A stretch of 8,257 nt of DNA, from positions 250 to 8,506 of the forward strand of contig JAABSS010000487.1 of NCBI GenBank assembly GCA_011390235.1, written 5' to 3'. Shown one piece after another: positions 5,856-8,257 of the stretch. A model generated the notes under the pieces. The model was not told the DNA's origin. It saw nothing but the letters and a program-made list of their open reading frames with translations, and made no database searches. Every line of letters starts with the position of its first letter. Position 1 is the stretch's first letter. The position numbers were made by a program, and so were the translations under genes. Source of the stretch: Desulfotignum sp. GTDB taxonomy: Bacteria > Desulfobacterota > Desulfobacteria > Desulfobacterales > Desulfobacteraceae.

Positions 5856-6866
5856 TCAATAAGTGTCCACAGCCTCTCTGAGAAAGTCCACATAATCCTG
5901 GGCCGGCAGCCCTTTTTTCGCGGCTTCTTTTACCCAGGTATCGATCACCGGGGCAACGGCTTCAGCCCAGCGTTTGTTTTCTTCCGGGGACAAAGAGATG
6001 ATCTCATTGCCCAGCTCCAGGGTGAATTTTCGGCCTTCCTCGTCACTGGACACCCAGGCTTCGCCATATTTCACCATCCATTCTTTGTTCACCTGCTCAA
6101 AAATTGCCTGGATATCTTTGGGCAAATCCGCCCATTTGTCCTTGTTCATGAAAAGATACAGGCCAGAAGTATAGCCGATGCTGTCGGTTTCCGTGGTGTA
6201 GTTGATCACCTCCGCCTGTTTCCAGCCTTTGAGTGCTTCTGTGGGAACCAGGGTGGCGTCGCACACCCCTTTTTGCAGCGCCTCATAGGCCTGGTTCTGG
6301 GCCATGGCCACAGGTACGGCACCCAACGCTTCCACCACCTTGACACTGAACCCGTAGCACCGGACCTTCATGCCCTGTATATCCTCTAAGGTCCGGATGG
6401 GGTCTTTGCTGTGGATGAATCCCGGGCCGTGGGCCGTAAAAAACATCACCTTGATTTTGTTCAGTTCCTTGGGCTGAAATTTTTCGTAAAATGCATTGAT
6501 GATTTTGGTGGCCTGGATTCCGCTTTTGTATCCCATGGGCAGGTCAATGGCTTCCAGGGCCGGAAATACGCCCCGGCTGTAACCCAGCACGGAAAATCCC
6601 ATGTCTGTGATGCCGTCCACAATGGCGCTGTAGGTCTGGGGCGGGGTCACCAGGGAGCCACCCGGATAGTAGGTCATTTTGACTCTGCCATCGGTGCGTT
6701 TTTCAATCTCGTCACAATATTCCTGGCCCAGCTGTCCATGGATGTGGGATGGGGGAAACATGTTGCTGAAACTGATCTCAATGGGCTTTGCCGCAACAGT
6801 GGCTGCCAAAGACAGGATCAGGGTTATGGAAAAAACACATGCAACAAATCCGGTTTTTAACTTCAT
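5856..6866 (-). CDS. dctP: TRAP transporter periplasmic substrate-binding protein DctP
   Basis: A 336-residue extracytoplasmic solute receptor that delivers a substrate, usually an organic acid, to DctQM. A signal peptide spans residues 1-26 (KLK, a hydrophobic run, then VAA before KPIEISF). Family features: YYPGGSL (66-72), DIQGMKVRCYG (162-172) in which R169 corresponds to the conserved arginine that holds the substrate carboxylate, GAVPVAM (182-188), and YEALQKGVCDATLVPTEALKGWK (194-216). The last departs from the usual GVVDGQENP wording and suggests a subfamily other than the classic C4-dicarboxylate or sialic acid receptors. AAGGAGGG at 6874-6881 fixes the start. It is the first gene of the operon, with a promoter and a palindromic site upstream. 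The ligand is unknown. Confidence 0.95.
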   Translation of the reverse strand: MKLKTGFVACVFSITLILSLAATVAAKPIEISFSNMFPPSHIHGQLGQEYCDEIEKRTDGRVKMTYYPGGSLVTPPQTYSAIVDGITDMGFSVLGYSRGVFPALEAIDLPMGYKSGIQATKIINAFYEKFQPKELNKIKVMFFTAHGPGFIHSKDPIRTLEDIQGMKVRCYGFSVKVVEALGAVPVAMAQNQAYEALQKGVCDATLVPTEALKGWKQAEVINYTTETDSIGYTSGLYLFMNKDKWADLPKDIQAIFEQVNKEWMVKYGEAWVSSDEEGRKFTLELGNEIISLSPEENKRWAEAVAPVIDTWVKEAAKKGLPAQDYVDFLREAVDTY

Positions 6867-6909
6867 GGTGATACCCTCCTTAAAAAGTGTTGAATGAAAC
6901 CCTTTTTAC

Positions 6910-6943
6910 TAATCAAACGTTAGATTATTTTAACGTATGTTTA
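6910..6943. promoter_or_regulatory. Candidate TetR operator(s) upstream of dctP
   Basis: TAATCAAACGTTAGATTA at 6910-6927 is an 18-bp palindrome matching its reverse complement at 16 of 18 positions, centred on AACGTT. Next to it, TTAACGTATGTTTA at 6930-6943 is a weaker palindrome (10 of 14). Their centres are 18 bp apart. Both lie just downstream of the predicted dctP promoter, where a bound repressor would block transcription, and the adjacent gene encodes a TetR-family protein. Size and symmetry fit sites of TetR-family dimers. Confidence 0.6.
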
Positions 6944-6947
6944 TTGT

Positions 6948-6977
6948 GGCATACCATGGGTGGTTTTCATCTGTCAA
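6948..6977 (-). promoter_or_regulatory. Putative promoter of the dctP operon
   Basis: On the minus strand a consensus TTGACA (6972-6977) is followed 18 bp later by TATGCC (6948-6953), a weak -10. Transcription would start near 6941, directly at the candidate operator palindromes and about 75 bp before the dctP start codon. The -35 is convincing; the -10 could instead be a neighbouring AT-rich hexamer. Confidence 0.45.
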
Positions 6978-7152
6978 CACAATTATTTCAAATTCACAAA
7001 CAGACGCTCCTTTTATTGGTTCAGCCGTATCTCTCATGTTTTCAAGGGGTTTGTCCGTCCGGAAAAAAACAGGGAAGGTGGTCTGCCGGACAGGCCTGTC
7101 GGCACGGGAAATGCTCACGGATGGATCAGGCCGGTGGTCAGCAGACTTCAGA

Positions 7153-7821
7153 TTATAAAAGGGGGGCATTGGATGGATCAGGCGAATGCATTCGGTCGGC
7201 AACAGGTTTTTGTGAAGAAAAAGGGGCTCCCTTGGAGGAAAGGCCGAAAATAAAGGTGTGAAAAATTTTTTCAGCCAGGGCTTCGGGCCCGATTTCGCCC
7301 TTGGGATCATACCACCGGTAGATCCAGTTACACATGCCCACCAGACAGTGGGCATCCACGGCGATATGGTCTGCGGGAAGGGCCTGGTCCCGGCAAAAGA
7401 CCTCCAGGGCGTTGCGCCAGAACACCAGATATTTTCTCTGTTTTTCCTTGACCTGGTGGTACCACTCTCCGGTGAGGCAGTCATCATCATTGAGAATCAG
7501 TTTGCTGCGGAACTTGTCTTTGCAGAAGGTGTCCACCTGGTACCGGATATATTTTTTTATCAGATCCAGGGGATCGGTCTGGGTGCCGGTGATTTTTTCA
7601 ATGCCGGACAGCATGTCATCCATATGGCTGTCTAAAATCTGGAACAGCAGTTCTTCCTTGCTTTTAAAATAATAATACAGCCCGGCCGTGGTCATCTCCG
7701 TTGCCCTGGCAATGTCCCGGATGGTGGTTTTGTCATACCCTTTCTGCCACAGGGTCTTGGTGGCGATCCGGTAGATCTCTTTTTTTCTTCTTTCCTGTTC
7801 TCTGCGCTTGTATTTTTTCAT
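7153..7821 (-). CDS. TetR family transcriptional regulator
   Basis: A 222-residue TetR-type repressor. A lysine/arginine-rich N-terminus precedes the DNA-binding helix-turn-helix (about 17-62), with TTIRDIARATEMTTAGLYYYF (32-52) and SKEELL as the typical signature. The C-terminal ligand and dimer domain has MCNWIYRWYDPKGEIGPEALAEKIFHTFIFGL (163-194), a wording seen in acyl-CoA-responsive TetR proteins of the KstR2/FadR kind, so a CoA thioester ligand is plausible but not shown. About 25 residues after that look like an unstructured tail. The frame allows a GTG start at 7839, but that lies inside the predicted promoter; ATG 7821 is chosen. No ribosome binding site precedes either. It lies upstream of, and in line with, the TRAP operon and probably controls it. 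Confidence 0.9.
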   Translation of the reverse strand: MKKYKRREQERRKKEIYRIATKTLWQKGYDKTTIRDIARATEMTTAGLYYYFKSKEELLFQILDSHMDDMLSGIEKITGTQTDPLDLIKKYIRYQVDTFCKDKFRSKLILNDDDCLTGEWYHQVKEKQRKYLVFWRNALEVFCRDQALPADHIAVDAHCLVGMCNWIYRWYDPKGEIGPEALAEKIFHTFIFGLSSKGAPFSSQKPVADRMHSPDPSNAPLL

Positions 7822-7829
7822 GAAATGTA

Positions 7830-7858
7830 TATAAAGCACAAAAAAAAATATTTGACAA
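7830..7858 (-). promoter_or_regulatory. Promoter of tetR, giving a nearly leaderless message
   Basis: On the minus strand TTGTCA (7853-7858) and TTTATA (7830-7835) are separated by exactly 17 bp, mostly a T run. A start about seven bases after the -10 falls near 7823, two bases before ATG 7821. This explains the missing ribosome binding site and implies leaderless or near-leaderless translation. Confidence 0.5.
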
Positions 7859-7887
7859 GCATTTGATAGATAGTTTTACCGCTTGTC
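7840..7887 (-). terminator. Putative terminator after the ADP-ribosylglycohydrolase gene
   Basis: On the minus strand GACAAGC (7881-7887) and GCTTGTC (7854-7860) form a perfect 7-bp inverted repeat around a 20-base loop, followed after AAATA by nine Ts (7840-7848). The position, about 20 bp after the glycohydrolase stop codon, suits an intrinsic terminator, though the stem is short and the loop large. The downstream arm and T run also form the -35 and spacer of the tetR promoter. Alternatively the inverted repeat is an operator. Confidence 0.4.
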
Positions 7888-7908
7888 TGGTAATTATTTG
7901 TGCCTGTG

Positions 7909-8257
7909 TCAGCGGTATTTCTCACAGAACGCCTGTGTGATTGCCCACAGATCAGGAGACAACAGGTTTTCCACACGGATTTGAATCTCAGGCGGGACCC
8001 CGTTGAAAAATGCGTCTGCCATACCGCCGGCAATGCAGGCCAGGGTATCGCTGTCCCCGCCCAGTGACACGGCATTGCGCACCGCATCTTCATAAGAGGT
8101 AGCTTCCAGAAAGCAGATGATGGCTTCGGGTACAGTGCCCTGGCAGGAGATATCAAAGGTGTAGGATGGGCGGATCTCATCCAGTGTCCGGTTCAAGTCG
8201 TACCCGAATTCCCGGGATATGCGCGTTTTTATGGTATCTTTATCAAGCCCGGTCCTG
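7909..8257 (-). CDS. ADP-ribosylglycohydrolase family protein, 5' end outside the window
   Basis: The last 115 residues of a gene that enters from the right edge. These enzymes remove ADP-ribose from proteins (as DraG does from nitrogenase reductase) or from related small molecules, using a dinuclear Mg2+ or Mn2+ centre. The visible part has FDISCQGTVPEAIICFLEA, then YEDAVRNAVSLGGDSDTLACIAGGMADAFFNGVP. The two aspartates of GGDSDT are the family's conserved C-terminal metal ligands, and the alanine/glycine helix after them is typical. The frame is open to the edge, and a TTG at 8196 is internal rather than the start, since the family usually runs about 250-330 residues. The gene ends 87 bp before the tetR start. 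No nitrogenase genes are visible, so the substrate is open. Confidence 0.9.
   Translation of the reverse strand, partial: RTGLDKDTIKTRISREFGYDLNRTLDEIRPSYTFDISCQGTVPEAIICFLEATSYEDAVRNAVSLGGDSDTLACIAGGMADAFFNGVPPEIQIRVENLLSPDLWAITQAFCEKYR

Larger units (their letters stand above)
6867..7152. other. Intergenic region between tetR and dctP
   Basis: This 286-bp stretch has no supported gene. Next to dctP it holds the ribosome binding site, the two candidate operator palindromes and a promoter. Nearer tetR it has an imperfect inverted repeat, TGCCGGACAGG/CCTGTCGGCA at 7084-7104 with one bulged base. This could fold in the tetR message, but the nearest T run (about 7064-7070 read on the minus strand) is some 15 bases beyond it, so termination there is doubtful. 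GGATGGATCAGGC occurs at 7119-7131 and again at 7171-7183 inside the tetR 3' end. Confidence 0.5.

Noticed and set aside
6937..7158. 73-codon plus-strand frame between dctP and tetR
   Set aside because: It starts inside the candidate operator with no ribosome binding site and has no recognisable features.
6930..7490. 186-codon minus-strand frame overlapping tetR
   Set aside because: It overlaps the ligand-binding part of tetR in another frame. The TetR frame is intact and conserved-looking, so there is no sign of a frameshifted extension.

Overview
The window looks like chromosomal DNA from an anaerobic, sulfate-reducer-like member of the Desulfobacterota (Desulfobacteraceae-type). This is an inference from moderate GC content, gene style, strong AAGGAG-type ribosome binding sites and the combination of a TRAP transporter, a YceI/cytochrome pair and AAA_14/DUF4143 ATPases. 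No marker gene proves the taxonomy. All genes except the ATPase and a doubtful small ORF lie on the minus strand.

Layout, left to right: (1) 1-566 is gene-poor. It holds a possible 35-codon ORF with a good ribosome binding site, two short tandem repeats, and a decayed 68-bp copy of the 3' end of the ATPase gene that occurs intact at 2071-3222. (2) 567-1838, minus strand, is a two-gene unit: a four-histidine membrane cytochrome b followed by a secreted YceI lipocalin-like protein. (3) 2071-3222, plus strand, is a complete AAA_14/DUF4143 ATPase with its own promoter. (4) 3251-6866, minus strand, is a TRAP transporter operon in the order dctP (binding protein), flavin reductase-like protein, dctQ (small permease), dctM (large permease). 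A 16-bp GC-rich hairpin separates dctP from the rest, and the last three genes overlap end to start. (5) 7153-7821, minus strand, encodes a TetR-family regulator. Between it and dctP there is a likely promoter followed by a near-perfect 18-bp palindrome, a good candidate operator. (6) 7909-8257, minus strand, is the C-terminal part of an ADP-ribosylglycohydrolase whose start lies beyond the window.

Working model: the TetR protein represses dctP-flavin reductase-dctQM and releases when a ligand accumulates, possibly an acyl-CoA or aromatic acid derivative. DctP captures a carboxylate in the periplasm and DctQM imports it with Na+ or H+. The flavin reductase-like protein is co-translated with the permease genes and may act in metabolism of the imported compound. 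The substrate cannot be read from the sequence. The cytochrome b/YceI pair probably handles electrons or isoprenoid quinone-like lipids at the membrane and is unrelated to the transporter.

I did not find strong evidence for a wholly new system. The most distinctive signals are the TetR operator region, the flavin reductase gene embedded in the TRAP operon behind a strong hairpin, the overlapping terminator and promoter upstream of tetR, and the relic ATPase tail.
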